Assembly (NCBI GenBank): GCA_949292215.1
Contig: CASEYW010000179.1
Coordinates: 1-64,000 of the forward strand
Reading direction: 5' to 3'
Length of the DNA: 64,000 nucleotides
DNA from: an uncultured bacterium
GTDB taxonomy: Bacteria; Verrucomicrobiota; Lentisphaeria; Victivallales; UBA1829
The translations under genes and the position numbers were made by a program. This document shows positions 1 through 9,203 of this stretch, piece by piece. The notes under the pieces were generated by a model. It was not told where the DNA came from. It did not search any database and was given only the letters and a program-made list of their open reading frames with translations. Each line of letters opens with the position of its first letter. Positions within the stretch are counted from its first letter, which is position 1.

Positions 1-322
1 CAAATCCGGGTCAGAAAAAAGAGGGTGTTTTTTCATTTCGACCAAGTGCGATACCCCCCACCCATGCCAGTTACACTACAAAAATTAAAGATTGTTCATA
101 ATCAACGACTTGCTACTTTAACTGAAATTTTGGCCTTTTCAGCAAAACTCAGAATTCAGACGCCGGAGTCGTGATTTTCCTCTGAAAAAGACCTTTTTTC
201 AGATTCTGAGTGTGTTTCAAACACACCTCAACAATTTACGCAAATCCCTTTACGCCAACGACTTTTAACGTTTTTGAATAAAAGATTCTCTTTTTACCAG
301 AAATTGGAAGGGGAAAAATAAA
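1..322. other. Intergenic region with an AT-rich foldback
   Basis: No convincing gene is seen. The stretch holds a nested inverted repeat: outer arms CTCAGAAT (148-155) and ATTCTGAG (203-210) enclose an inner hairpin TCTGAAAAA (181-189) / TTTTTTCAGA (193-202). This could be a structured RNA or part of a terminator, but nothing else supports either reading. Confidence 0.3.
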
Positions 323-411
323 TGGCGGAGAGAGAGGGATTCGAACCCTCGGTGAGGAAACCCCACGGCGGTTTTCAAGACCGCTGCCTTAAACCACTCG
401 ACCATCTCTCC
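323..411 (-). tRNA. tRNA-Ser (anticodon UGA)
   Basis: Read on the minus strand, this is a class II tRNA of 89 nt with an encoded 3' CCA (323-325). The seven-base acceptor stem GGAGAGA pairs with TCTCTCC. The anticodon loop CTTGAAA carries TGA (complement of 375-377), and a long variable arm fits serine. The T-loop sequence GTTCGAATC is intact. It reads UCA and, by wobble, other UCN codons. A second serine tRNA (GCU) lies 12 kb away on the same strand. Confidence 0.97.
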
Positions 412-882
412 TTGTTTTTCATATCCTTATAGTTTACACGTTTTTTTTTATTTTTCAATAAGAAAGAAAGGTTTTTTTAGAAGTATATAACCTTTTTTTT
501 ATATTTGGACACTCAAAAAGCGGACGCTGTTCGTTTCTTTGTAAATACAGAATGTTTACTGATCTCCAGGAGTGTTTCTGTATCAAGTGGTTGGTGCAAT
601 GTTTCTGTTCTGAACTCAACCAGAGAATTTCATAAATGAAATTTTCATATTGTTCTTTATCGTTCGCAGAAGGCTTTTCTGCAATTTCCCTTTCGATGAC
701 TGTTCGGAAAACTTTAACGATGAATTGCCGTCTCAAATGGCAATTCACGCTTCACTTCGGAGTCTGACTTCTGTTTTTACTTGCAGATACGTTGTTTTTC
801 GCGATAAGAGTTTGATTCATTTCCGGGGGCCGTTATATTAATTACAGAGATGGGGATTTTATCATCAAGGAGAATGAGAGTC
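412..882. other. Intergenic region
   Basis: Short open frames exist on both strands (for example minus 455-748), but none has a recognisable domain, a ribosome site or neighbours that support it. The minus-strand TATAAG near 430 may be the -10 of tRNA-Ser(UGA). AAGGAG at 867-872 is the likely ribosome site of the next gene. Confidence 0.3.
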
Positions 883-3009
883 ATGTTTTTCAATTTTATG
901 AAATTTTCAGTTGACTATGATCCGGACAGGCGGAGTTTTTCGCTTTTCTGCGATGATACGGAAAACGGTGCTTTTGTGGAAAATGCAGAAATCCAACTGG
1001 AAACAATCGATCATAAACCGCTCTCTCCGGAGAATTTTTCCTCGTTCCGGGATGAATCTGTTCTCGAATTGAGCTTTTTTCTCTGGAAACGAATTTATTC
1101 CGGCGGCCCTGTTGACACACCTGAGCTGACGATCGGCTTTCGTCTCTGTTCCGACGGCATCCGTTTTTTCTGCAATGGACGTGCTTATATTTCCGTATCG
1201 GGAAGATTCCGCTGGGGCGCAGACCCGGAACATTCCACTTTCAGTATTCGGACGGATTCTCAAACATCCAGATTGAGAACTGCATCTGGTCCCGCTGTTT
1301 TTGAGGGGGATAATGCTTTGTTCGATCGTCTGACCGATCATCTTCTCATTTTTTCCACTGCCGGTAATTTTCAGACCTGCTTCGATTGGAAAACTGGTAC
1401 CTATGCCTTCCACTATGTGAACGGTTGCGATTATGGACGAGAGCTGGATTTCCGGATTCGCCGGAATTACTGTGCGGAAAAATTTCATATTCCCTATACC
1501 CCGATCCGGAAGAAACATGGGTTTCAAACGCCGCCAGTCGGCTGGATGACATGGTACGCCCTTCAGTTTGAAACAGCAGAAAGCAATGTTCTTGAAAATG
1601 CCCGGAAGTTTCAGGAACTCTTCGGAAGTTATGCGGAAAAACTTGTGTTATGGGTCGATTGGGAGTGGTGTCACTGCTGCTGGGATGGTCAGGGGGAGGA
1701 GGGGTGCGATATTTTTCATCCACGTCCTTCGGCGTACCCGAACGGATTAAACTCTCTGGCAGAAACTCTGCGCAAAATGGGGCTGATTCCTGCTCTCTGG
1801 ATTGGGGCAACCAACGAGGGGCGTCTCAATAAAATGCTTCAGGAACACCCGGACTGGCTGCTTGGGCAGAAAATCTTCTGGTGCGGGCAATGGTGGATTG
1901 ATCCCTCCCATCCCAAGGTTTTGAGTGAATACATTCCTGCAGTATTCCGGCAAATTCTGGAGTGGGGATTCCAGACGGTCAAATGGGATTGTCTTCCTGC
2001 CACACTTCAAGTTTGTTCAGAACTGCACGACTGTTTCCGCGACCGTTCGCTTTCTCCTGCGCAGGCTTTGCGGAATCTTGTCAGAGCTGCGCGCGAGGTG
2101 CTCGGGGACTCGGTCTATCTGCTTTCCTGCTCGGGGGATTCCGAGCGGGATATCTGTGGTGCGATGGATCTGTTCAGCGCAGCAAGAATCGGCGGAGATA
2201 TTTTCAGCTGGGACGATTTTCTGGAACAGGGAATCAATCGTGTGCTTCACTCCTATCCGTGGCATAATACCGTCCTTTATATCGATGCGGACAATTTAAT
2301 TCTGCGTCCGGAGTTCAGTACGGCGGAACAGGCAAGGACCCGCGTTTCCTTTTACGGCCTGACAGGTCTTCCGGTGACTCTCGGAGATCAGCTTTCCAAG
2401 CTGGATCCGGAAAGAATTCACATGCTTCGCAGAATTATGCCGGTCGTGGATATTCATCCGACTGAACTTGATTCAAAACGACACGGACGCTTTTTCCAGA
2501 TAACCAGTCTTGCAATTGCACGTCCGTTCGGGAGCTGGAATGTGACCGCTGTCGCCAATCTGACGCCGGAACCGCATTCTGCCGCGATTGATCTCAGCAA
2601 AGATCTAGATCTGAATTCCGGACGCTATGCGTTATACGATTATTGGAATAGTGCCTTTCTCGGTATTCTCTCCCGCCATTTTGAGATTGAACTGAATGCT
2701 TATGATACAAGGGTGTTCCGGATTACTCCTCTGGAAGACGGGCTGCCGGCACTGATTTCCGTCTCCCGGCATCTGACCCAGGGCGGATACGAGCTGCAGA
2801 ATCTGGAAGTCTCTGTGGAACATATTGCCGGAACGGTGCTGTGTACCTCGGATGAACCATGTCTTCTGACCATCCTTCTCCCGGATAGTTGTGAAATTTT
2901 ACATTCCTCCCATCCGCTTGCAGAGAATGGACGGGTTGGCATATTGACTCTGCGGACAGAAATTCCGGGACCCGTCTCATGGATTGTTGAGTTTCGCAAA
3001 ACGCAATGA
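883..3009 (+). CDS. GH36-like alpha-galactosidase (melibiase family)
   Basis: A 708-residue protein that fits the glycoside hydrolase clan D fold (GH36/GH27-like). It would release alpha-linked galactose or a related sugar from oligosaccharides. After an N-terminal beta-rich part the (beta/alpha)8 barrel begins near W221-Y225 (motif GWMTWYA), followed by a conserved LVLWVDWEW strand. KWDC places the expected nucleophile at D369. No signal peptide is seen, so the enzyme is probably cytoplasmic. The frame opens at 850, but AAGGAG at 867-872 sits 1 nt from the ATG at 874 and 10 nt from the ATG at 883, so 883 was chosen. It has no operon partner; the next gene is convergent. The exact substrate cannot be read from the sequence. 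Confidence 0.75.
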   Translation: MFFNFMKFSVDYDPDRRSFSLFCDDTENGAFVENAEIQLETIDHKPLSPENFSSFRDESVLELSFFLWKRIYSGGPVDTPELTIGFRLCSDGIRFFCNGRAYISVSGRFRWGADPEHSTFSIRTDSQTSRLRTASGPAVFEGDNALFDRLTDHLLIFSTAGNFQTCFDWKTGTYAFHYVNGCDYGRELDFRIRRNYCAEKFHIPYTPIRKKHGFQTPPVGWMTWYALQFETAESNVLENARKFQELFGSYAEKLVLWVDWEWCHCCWDGQGEEGCDIFHPRPSAYPNGLNSLAETLRKMGLIPALWIGATNEGRLNKMLQEHPDWLLGQKIFWCGQWWIDPSHPKVLSEYIPAVFRQILEWGFQTVKWDCLPATLQVCSELHDCFRDRSLSPAQALRNLVRAAREVLGDSVYLLSCSGDSERDICGAMDLFSAARIGGDIFSWDDFLEQGINRVLHSYPWHNTVLYIDADNLILRPEFSTAEQARTRVSFYGLTGLPVTLGDQLSKLDPERIHMLRRIMPVVDIHPTELDSKRHGRFFQITSLAIARPFGSWNVTAVANLTPEPHSAAIDLSKDLDLNSGRYALYDYWNSAFLGILSRHFEIELNAYDTRVFRITPLEDGLPALISVSRHLTQGGYELQNLEVSVEHIAGTVLCTSDEPCLLTILLPDSCEILHSSHPLAENGRVGILTLRTEIPGPVSWIVEFRKTQ

Positions 3010-3364
3010 GATCATCAAAATACAGAAAATCTTTCCTTCGGACTGGCGGCTGCAGAGAAGAAAATAGAAATTTGAGGGCAGGGGGCTAGTAGGGAGGAGG
3101 ACTCTCTTTTTTGTTTCTCTTTGATTCCTTGCAGCTGTTCACGGACTCTTTTGTCCGCACGGTTGGAATCTCCGCCGTGTTCCGCTACATGCGTCTCAGG
3201 ATTTTCAATCTGCCGAACGACTCTGTGGATGTTTTTTTCTGGAATTGCATTCCGGGGTGAACATCAATGAGAGCTCGTGTTGTGCTTTCTGATCGTGTGG
3301 AGATCGGAACAGAGCACGAGCCAGCAAAAAGATGCGGTCTGTTTTCGCAGCATTTCAAACACCG
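3010..3364. other. Intergenic region between convergent genes
   Basis: No recognised gene. A short minus-strand open stretch (about 3075-3230) reads like protein, with charged, helix-like composition near its end, but it has no clear start or known motif and may be a relic. A hairpin with arms CCGTCAGA (3362-3369) and TCTGACGG (3375-3382) overlaps the stop codon of the minus-strand symporter and could end its transcript, although the T-tract is weak. Confidence 0.3.
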
Positions 3365-4618
3365 TCAGATTTTGTCTGACGGCATTTCCTCCCTTGCCAA
3401 TGTTTTGTCAACCATTGCGCAGACACAGGAATCGGACCATACATTTTCCGCTGTTTCAATCATATCGATAATCGTGTAGATTGGCAGGATAATGCCGAGA
3501 ATTCCGATGGGAGCCTGAATGCCGGACATCAAAGACAGCGTCAGAAAATAGCATCCCATTGGAACACCCGCATTGCCAATCGCGGAAACAATGGAGATAC
3601 AGAACCAGAGCATCACGGTAGGTACACTCAATGCCCATCCACCATTCTGCATTACAAAAAGGGATGTAACGAAAATAAAGGCAGCGCAGCCATTCATATT
3701 GATCGTACAGCAGATCGGCAGCACAAAACGAGCCACTTCCTTTTTTGCCTTTAAATTGTTTTCTGCTGATTCCACTGTCACCGGCAGGGTGGCCGCTGAA
3801 CTCTTTGTAAAAAGAGCCATCAGTACAGCCGGAAGCATGCAATGGAAAACCTTGAGCGGAGAAATTCCGCGAATCAACAGAAACAAGGGTAGAACAATAA
3901 AAAACTGGATCAGATTTCCTCCCAGAACCACAGCCACATACTTGCCCAGAGATCCAAGAATGAAACCTGCCGAAACCTGAGCGGAAAGCTGTGCGGCAAA
4001 AGCCATAATTCCAAGCGGCAAAGTCCAGACCAATCCCTTGATCAGGGCAAACAGCACCTCCTGCATGCCGATGATTCCCTTCAATAGAACCTGAATGTTT
4101 TCGGATTCTTTCTTCACCGCCAGAACCAAGCCGACTGCGACTGATACAAGAAGGATGCTTAAAACATTCCCCGATGAAAATGGTGCAAGGATATTATTCG
4201 GAATCACAGAAAGAATATGATGATAATAAGAGAGTGTTCCCAGATTTTCCGGAACACTTGTATTTCCCTGCTGAATAACATCCGCAGGGAGGTTGCCCGG
4301 TTCTATCACCTTGAAAAGCAGAAAGCCAACCAGTGCAGCCGCGGCAGTGGTAAGAAGGGTATACATGATTGTATGCAGGAAAATCCGCCCCGTATTTTTT
4401 CTGGCTCCAAGCAGAGCCAGCGTTGTTGTCACTGCCAATGCAATCGTCGGTACTGCAACAAACTGAAACAGGCGAGTATAAACAGATGCGATGAAATTGA
4501 AAAAATCATTCAACCACCTGATACCCAGAGTACCCAATATTCCACCCAATGCCAATGCGGCCATCCAAAGCATGAATTGTCTGCCATTGAATCCGGTTGT
4601 CTTTTGCTTATCTTTCAT
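3365..4618 (-). CDS. Dicarboxylate/amino acid:cation symporter (DAACS/SDF family)
   Basis: A 417-residue integral membrane protein with about eight hydrophobic segments, the usual size for GltP/SstT-type sodium or proton symporters. The hallmark serine-rich reentrant loop appears as KSSAATLPVT, followed by the transmembrane motif TINMNGCAAFIF, which matches the T-x-N-M-D/N-G signature that binds cation and substrate. It should import a C4-dicarboxylate or an acidic or neutral amino acid. The frame can start at 4624, but AAGAG lies directly against that ATG and 6 nt before the ATG at 4618, so 4618 is preferred. It stands alone, facing away from the next gene, with a good promoter at 4720-4748. 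Confidence 0.88.
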   Translation of the reverse strand: MKDKQKTTGFNGRQFMLWMAALALGGILGTLGIRWLNDFFNFIASVYTRLFQFVAVPTIALAVTTTLALLGARKNTGRIFLHTIMYTLLTTAAAALVGFLLFKVIEPGNLPADVIQQGNTSVPENLGTLSYYHHILSVIPNNILAPFSSGNVLSILLVSVAVGLVLAVKKESENIQVLLKGIIGMQEVLFALIKGLVWTLPLGIMAFAAQLSAQVSAGFILGSLGKYVAVVLGGNLIQFFIVLPLFLLIRGISPLKVFHCMLPAVLMALFTKSSAATLPVTVESAENNLKAKKEVARFVLPICCTINMNGCAAFIFVTSLFVMQNGGWALSVPTVMLWFCISIVSAIGNAGVPMGCYFLTLSLMSGIQAPIGILGIILPIYTIIDMIETAENVWSDSCVCAMVDKTLAREEMPSDKI

Positions 4619-4719
4619 GGACATCTCTTATTGATTGATGAAGTACCGTGTTTACTCAAGCAAAGGCTTGTTTGAGCATGCTGCAATCCTTCATTTTTTG
4701 TCAGAAACCAAACATAATA

Positions 4720-4748
4720 AAACTAACATGGTTTTGCCGTTTTGTCAA
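4720..4748 (-). promoter_or_regulatory. Sigma-70-type promoter for the symporter
   Basis: On the minus strand TTGACA (complement of 4743-4748) is followed after 17 nt by TAGTTT (complement of 4720-4725). The -35 is perfect and the -10 is weaker. It lies about 100 nt upstream of the symporter start. Confidence 0.45.
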
Positions 4749-5414
4749 TCGGAAAAGCATTTTTCCGGAGAGAAGTTCTGCTGAAATATGCGCTTTGGCG
4801 TAAATTTAAGAGAAAACGGATTAAACAAGCTTCCCTGCTTTTCGGATAAATTCACAGCTGGCTCTGTTGAATCTCTCATTCCGATTGGATGATTCGCGAG
4901 AAGAAGTCGCAGGAGCCGGATATGGTTTTCTTTTCCGAATTTCCGTAAATAGAGGAATTTAAATAGCGCAACTCCACTGGAATCGGTTCTGCAATACCGT
5001 TTTCCGGAGAGTTGGCAGATATTGTATCATACAGCAAATTCGGTTGATTTTCAAAACAGGAAATTGAAAAAATAAATCGGTGGATTAAAGTATTCCCCGT
5101 ATCGGGAACCGTTGCTCGGAATCTTCATGAGACTTTTTGTGGAATGGAAGGCGTGTGCAGAGAAAAAGTATAGTACCCGTCAACAATGAGCAGGAGATGT
5201 TTCAAAAACGCCTGGAACCCTCAGATGAGATTCTGAAAAAGGATTTCCTGGATGTCTGACTCATATGAAAACGGGATTTTTCTTTGTGGCGGAACAGCTT
5301 CGAAACTGTTCGCATTTGCTGACTGCCGAAAAGGATGGCTGATGTTTTCACAACGATTCAAAGAAAAATGAGATGGAATGTTTCTGCCTTGGTATTCAAG
5401 GAGGTATCTGTCAA
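4749..5414. other. Intergenic region between divergent genes
   Basis: No protein-like reading frame with a recognised motif is present. The region should hold the promoter for the downstream propeller glycosidase. AAGGAGG at 5398-5404 is a strong ribosome site and decides that gene's start. Confidence 0.4.
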
Positions 5415-6383
5415 ATGAAGTGTCTGTTTCAAACGGAACCATTGAAAGAAGAAGGAATTTTCTCCATTCCGGGAATGTTTGTCTGGTGCGGCAGCATGAT
5501 CTGCGATCTAAGCGGCTGTCATCTTTATTTTTCTGCGTGGGAGCAGAAATTCGGATTTGACGCATGGGTGACTCATTCCAGAATTGGTTATGCGTTTGCT
5601 CCGACTCCCGATGCGGCTTATCAGTTCCGGTCCTGGTGTCTGCCCGGTTCCGGAGTCATGGGGGCATGGGATCGTGATGTTACGCACAACCCGACAATTC
5701 TCGAATCGGAAGGCCGGTATTATCTGTATTATATGGGCAATTTCAGTGATAGCGGAGAGTGGTGGGATCACCGCAACCACCAACAGATCGGTGTTGCATG
5801 GAGTAACTCTCCGAGCGGTCGTTTTTCTCGTTCACTCCGTCCGGTAGTTGAACATAAAAATGCCGTCATGACTTCAAATCCCAGTGTCTGCCGAATGCCG
5901 GACGGACGTTTCCTGATGGTTTATAAATGGGTTGCCGCAGATAGACCATCTCCGTTTTATGGCCCGGTATACCATGCTGCGGCATTTTCCGATGGACCTC
6001 TTGGGCCTTTCCATCCTGTAAAAGAGGATCTCTTTCCCATTGATGGGGTTACTTTTCCCGGAGAAGATCCTTTTGTGTTTGTCTGGAATGGAAAATTGCA
6101 TTGCCTTCTGAAAGATAACGCCAGAAATTATTCCGATTTTTTCAGAGCTTTGATTTTATTCGATTCCGATGATGGATTGGTATGGAAAAAGAGAGGGGCA
6201 GCGCTTTCCCGGAATATCATTCTGGAAGAGGGAATCCGTAGACGCTTCTATCGCATGGAACGTCCGCAACTTACGTTCTGCAATGATGGGATTCGCTTGT
6301 TCTGCGCGATCAAACCTTCTAAATCATCTGCGGAATCCTTTTCGATCAATCTGAATATAAAACAGGAATCTTTTCCTCTTTAG
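5415..6383 (+). CDS. Five-bladed beta-propeller glycoside hydrolase (GH43/GH117/GH130-like)
   Basis: A 322-residue protein without a signal peptide. It repeats the propeller-blade pattern of an acidic or aromatic turn followed by a strand: HNPTILESEGRYYLYYMGN, then SNPSVCRMPDGRFLMVYK, then GEDPFVFVWNGKLHCLLKD, then MERPQLTF. Such proteins are retaining or inverting glycosidases, or phosphorylases, acting on short glycans. Likely carboxylates sit at the blade starts (for example D of WDRDVTHNPT and E of GEDPF), but these are assignments by analogy. The start at 5415 follows AAGGAGG by 10 nt; an upstream ATG at 5373 has no ribosome site. The family cannot be fixed without a profile search. Confidence 0.65.
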   Translation: MKCLFQTEPLKEEGIFSIPGMFVWCGSMICDLSGCHLYFSAWEQKFGFDAWVTHSRIGYAFAPTPDAAYQFRSWCLPGSGVMGAWDRDVTHNPTILESEGRYYLYYMGNFSDSGEWWDHRNHQQIGVAWSNSPSGRFSRSLRPVVEHKNAVMTSNPSVCRMPDGRFLMVYKWVAADRPSPFYGPVYHAAAFSDGPLGPFHPVKEDLFPIDGVTFPGEDPFVFVWNGKLHCLLKDNARNYSDFFRALILFDSDDGLVWKKRGAALSRNIILEEGIRRRFYRMERPQLTFCNDGIRLFCAIKPSKSSAESFSINLNIKQESFPL

Positions 6384-6407
6384 GAATTCCGGTATCATCT
6401 GAAACAC

Positions 6408-6792
6408 ATGTGTAAAGGTCTGGAAAGGACAACAAGGTCTCGCTTCGAAGAAAATGGAAAATCAAATGGCGAAGAGTCCCGAATTCTTGACGCTGTATTC
6501 TTAATAATTGACCTCCAACGGCTTATAGTCTTGAAAGATCTTGATCCGCAGGCAAACGTTTCGAAGTTTTCTTATTTAATATGCAAAATTGCGGATATAA
6601 CCTTCTTTCCGGCGAGTATTTCGGTATTTGCAAACAGCAAACAATGGGATATAGTAAATCAAAGGGGAGGGGAGTACACCAATCTTTTTCCAAAAAGTTA
6701 TCCAACCTGCTGGAGAGGTGCAAAAGTTTGTATTATTGCAGGACAAAGACTTGCTGTTGGGGCTGGCTTGCAAAGCTGTGAAAGAGGTGTGA
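6408..6792 (+). pseudogene. Possible frameshifted small gene upstream of the DUF3137-like gene
   Basis: Two plausible halves lie in different frames. In one frame the segment ending near 6675 reads SVFANSKQWDIVNQRGGEYT. In the next frame the segment 6658-6792 reads PIFFQKVIQPAGEVQKFVLL and continues to a TGA at 6790-6792, only 4 nt before the next gene's ATG. The switch falls at a G/A-rich run (about 6660-6675), a common slip site. Without the shift no single frame fits. The family is not recognised; the first half (6408 to about 6540) is doubtful. Confidence 0.25.
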
Positions 6793-6796
6793 ATTT

Positions 6797-7735
6797 ATGT
6801 ATGATCTCCTGGAAAGATATCTTTCATTAAGAAAAAATACATACGTTATTACTATAACTCTCGGAACTGTTGTATTGGTTTTAGTATTCCTGCTGGAAGA
6901 TCGTTCAGATTTCTGGTCCTCTTTATTCTTTTTTGAATTCTTTGTTTTGATGATTGCAATCGTCGAATGCCAGATGCGTTTAAGTGAAAAAAAACAAGTA
7001 TTGATTCGTTATGTAACTTCGCAAGTCGCTCGCAAATTAGGACTGCAACGGAAAGATCCCGGTATTTTGCATGAAGAAGAATGTAAAGCATCTTGTTTCT
7101 TTCATTCCGGCATAAATGCTTTTTATCTGGATCGCGATATTCCACGCCAGATATTTACGCTGGAAAAAGGAAATATTGTTTTGCAATTCAGTCATCTTAG
7201 TTGCGGTGGACTTAACAGACCCCGCAGCGGTGCCGCAACTGCTGGTTTTAAAATCACTTCAACCGGTCTTTTGTTCTGTTGTTCTTTGCCGTTTTATTTT
7301 TCAGATACTTGGTTGCTCTTGCCAAAGAAATGGGGACGGCATCTGGAAAAAATAACATATTTAAATTTTTTAGTGGTAAGTTTTTACTTAATGCTGAAAA
7401 GGCCATTAAACTTAAATTTGTTTAAGACCGGGAATGATACGCTCTGGATTTACTCAACAGCCTCTTCAGAGCAGGAGGCAGAAGTAACTGAAGAGAGTTC
7501 CTTCGCTGAAAAATGCTATTCTCTATTGCGGAAGAAATCCTATAGCCTTATGAGTTTTTCGGGAAATACGATGTATGTCTACATCCCATTCAATTGGAAA
7601 ATGACCTCCGAGCAGAAATTGCAGGATTGCATGGCAGAATATAAAGCCAATGTTGAACTTGTTCTGAGAATCATTTCCGATGAGATAATGCCTCGTTATT
7701 ATGAACAACAGTTTGTTGCAATAAATGACAACTGA
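6797..7735 (+). CDS. DUF3137-like membrane protein
   Basis: A 312-residue protein with two hydrophobic segments near the N-terminus (about residues 17-34 and 43-58), so the rest is probably a soluble domain anchored to the inner membrane. The C-terminal part has the order of the DUF3137 family: a short stretch rich in acidic residues and aligned helix, then LMSFSGNTMYVYIPF followed by a long amphipathic helix. DUF3137 proteins have no established biochemical role and are often encoded beside LemA proteins, but no LemA is seen here. GAGGTG at 6784-6789 is the ribosome site. The domain call is by eye and moderate. Confidence 0.5.
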   Translation: MYDLLERYLSLRKNTYVITITLGTVVLVLVFLLEDRSDFWSSLFFFEFFVLMIAIVECQMRLSEKKQVLIRYVTSQVARKLGLQRKDPGILHEEECKASCFFHSGINAFYLDRDIPRQIFTLEKGNIVLQFSHLSCGGLNRPRSGAATAGFKITSTGLLFCCSLPFYFSDTWLLLPKKWGRHLEKITYLNFLVVSFYLMLKRPLNLNLFKTGNDTLWIYSTASSEQEAEVTEESSFAEKCYSLLRKKSYSLMSFSGNTMYVYIPFNWKMTSEQKLQDCMAEYKANVELVLRIISDEIMPRYYEQQFVAINDN

Positions 7736-8192
7736 GCTGCCGTTTCATTGGGAGGTTTCACAAGAAATGATTGATTCTCAACATACAGAGAGATTTGTCT
7801 GTTTTCTTCCATGTCACATCAAGTCAGAGAATTCAGTGAAGCTGTATGACAAAATCTCGGATTTCTTTCAAATCATAACAGGAATTCAGCAATGGCATGA
7901 GTTTTGCCATCTGCTGCACCAGGCGTTTTTTCCATCCGCCCTTTTCAAGTCAGATGAAAAACGGCGGAACGGGGAACTGAAAACACATAGCTCTTTCTTC
8001 TGCGGTTGTCCAGTTTTCGGGAATAACCGCACATTTTTAACGCTTCCGGATCAGCACGGAGCCTCAAATCTGCGTGGAGTGGAGAAAGAATCTCCGGCAC
8101 TGTTTCCGCTTTCCGGATAAAAAGATGCAGCGAGTGTACTTTTTGAATTCAAATCCTCTCAAGAACTCAGCATAAATCGTTCTGGAATATTT
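7736..8192. other. Intergenic region
   Basis: An open frame (7725-8120, plus) overlaps the end of the previous gene and has no recognised motif or ribosome site. Minus-strand snatches also look protein-like but are split by stops. This is most likely decayed sequence downstream of two convergent genes. Confidence 0.3.
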
Positions 8193-9044
8193 TTATGGAT
8201 GTCCGGATTCTAGGGAAGACAGGATATCTCCGGAAAATTTTCGAAAATCGCGAGGACTCATTCCGCAGTATTTCCGGAAAACAGTTGAAAAATAGAGCTG
8301 GTTGTTATATCCCGTTCGAGCGGATACTTCTTTTATGCTGAGTTTAGTGGATTCCAGCAGTTCTTTTGCGAACTCCATCCGCATTCCCGTGATATACTCC
8401 ATGGGAGACTTTCCACAATATCTATGGAAAATCCGGATTAATGTTGGTGTACTGATACCCGTGTTTTTTGCAATGGCGGCCAGGCTGATACCATTGCAAA
8501 AATCGCAATTCTGCAACAGAGAAAGGGCTTTTTTTAATGCTGGCGGATAATTCTGTTGCAGTCTGTTCCGGTTTTCCCTGCAGAGAAAGAGAAATAGACT
8601 GAACATCCGTTCCGTCAACAGGTGCTCGGTTCCGTTTTTTTTCTCTTTCAGGAGCGTTTTCAATTCGCGGAAACGAGAAACCGCTTCCTCTATGTTTTGC
8701 AGAGAAATCTTGGGTACTTCATCTAAATGGAGAGAATTCAGCAAAACATCCGGAAAGGTTCCGGAAAGACAGATTGCCATTTTTTCATTAAAATTTCCCG
8801 TGATTTTGAATCCGGAGTTCCGTCCGCGCCGGATAATGAAAACATCTCCTTCCTGAATTTTCACTCTCTTGCCGTTCATCTCGAATATAGCGTTCCCCTT
8901 TATCATAAATTCAATTGCGGTATAGGAATAGAGAAAATGACGGACTTCATGAGTTCCCCAAATCCTGGCATGCAGGAAGGTGTGCGGAAAGAGAATGCCG
9001 CAATGACTCAGGGAAGCATTATACCAACTGATCTTCTCCTGCAT
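8193..9044 (-). CDS. AraC-family transcription regulator
   Basis: A 283-residue protein with an N-terminal cupin-like ligand domain (about residues 20-130; EGDVFIIRRGRNSG is the typical beta-turn) and a C-terminal pair of helix-turn-helix units. The first has ISLAAIAKNTGISTPTLIRIF and the second has SIKEVSARTGYNNQLYFSTVF followed by KYCGMSPRDFRK, the AraC signature. It should sense a sugar and switch the divergent pseudopilin and GH5 genes. The frame can start at 9101, but the ATG at 9044 has AAAGGGGA 5-6 nt upstream and leaves the ATGAATATT copy at 9074-9082 outside the gene, so 9044 is preferred. Confidence 0.88.
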   Translation of the reverse strand: MQEKISWYNASLSHCGILFPHTFLHARIWGTHEVRHFLYSYTAIEFMIKGNAIFEMNGKRVKIQEGDVFIIRRGRNSGFKITGNFNEKMAICLSGTFPDVLLNSLHLDEVPKISLQNIEEAVSRFRELKTLLKEKKNGTEHLLTERMFSLFLFLCRENRNRLQQNYPPALKKALSLLQNCDFCNGISLAAIAKNTGISTPTLIRIFHRYCGKSPMEYITGMRMEFAKELLESTKLSIKEVSARTGYNNQLYFSTVFRKYCGMSPRDFRKFSGDILSSLESGHP

Positions 9045-9073
9045 ATAATCCCCTTTCAGAGGAATTTCATCAT

Positions 9074-9173
9074 ATGAATATTTTTTCTGAGATCTTTGCA
9101 TGTTTTAATATTTTTGATAAAAAAATGAATATTTTCTCTTTTTTCAAGTGTTGATGTTGATGTTAATATTCAT
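9074..9173. promoter_or_regulatory. Three ATGAATATT repeats between divergent AraC and pseudopilin genes
   Basis: Identical 9-mers occur at 9074-9082 (plus), 9125-9133 (plus) and 9165-9173 (inverted, AATATTCAT). The last ends directly before the -10 of the pseudopilin promoter. Spacing and orientation fit sites for the neighbouring AraC-type protein. Confidence 0.4.
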
Positions 9174-9179
9174 TATAAT
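9151..9179 (+). promoter_or_regulatory. Sigma-70-type promoter for pseudopilin and GH5
   Basis: TTGATG (9151-9156), a 17-nt spacer, then TATAAT (9174-9179), a perfect -10. It lies 25 nt upstream of the pseudopilin start and overlaps the inverted ATGAATATT copy. Confidence 0.6.
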
Positions 9180-9203
9180 TATAAGAAAATCAAGGGCGGC
9201 TTT

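Noticed and set aside
455..748. Minus-strand frame of 97 codons
   Set aside because: AT-rich, no homology recognised, no ribosome site; a chance frame is more likely.
7725..8120. Open frame of 131 codons after the DUF3137-like gene
   Set aside because: It overlaps the preceding gene, has no ribosome site and no motif; treated as decayed or non-coding sequence.
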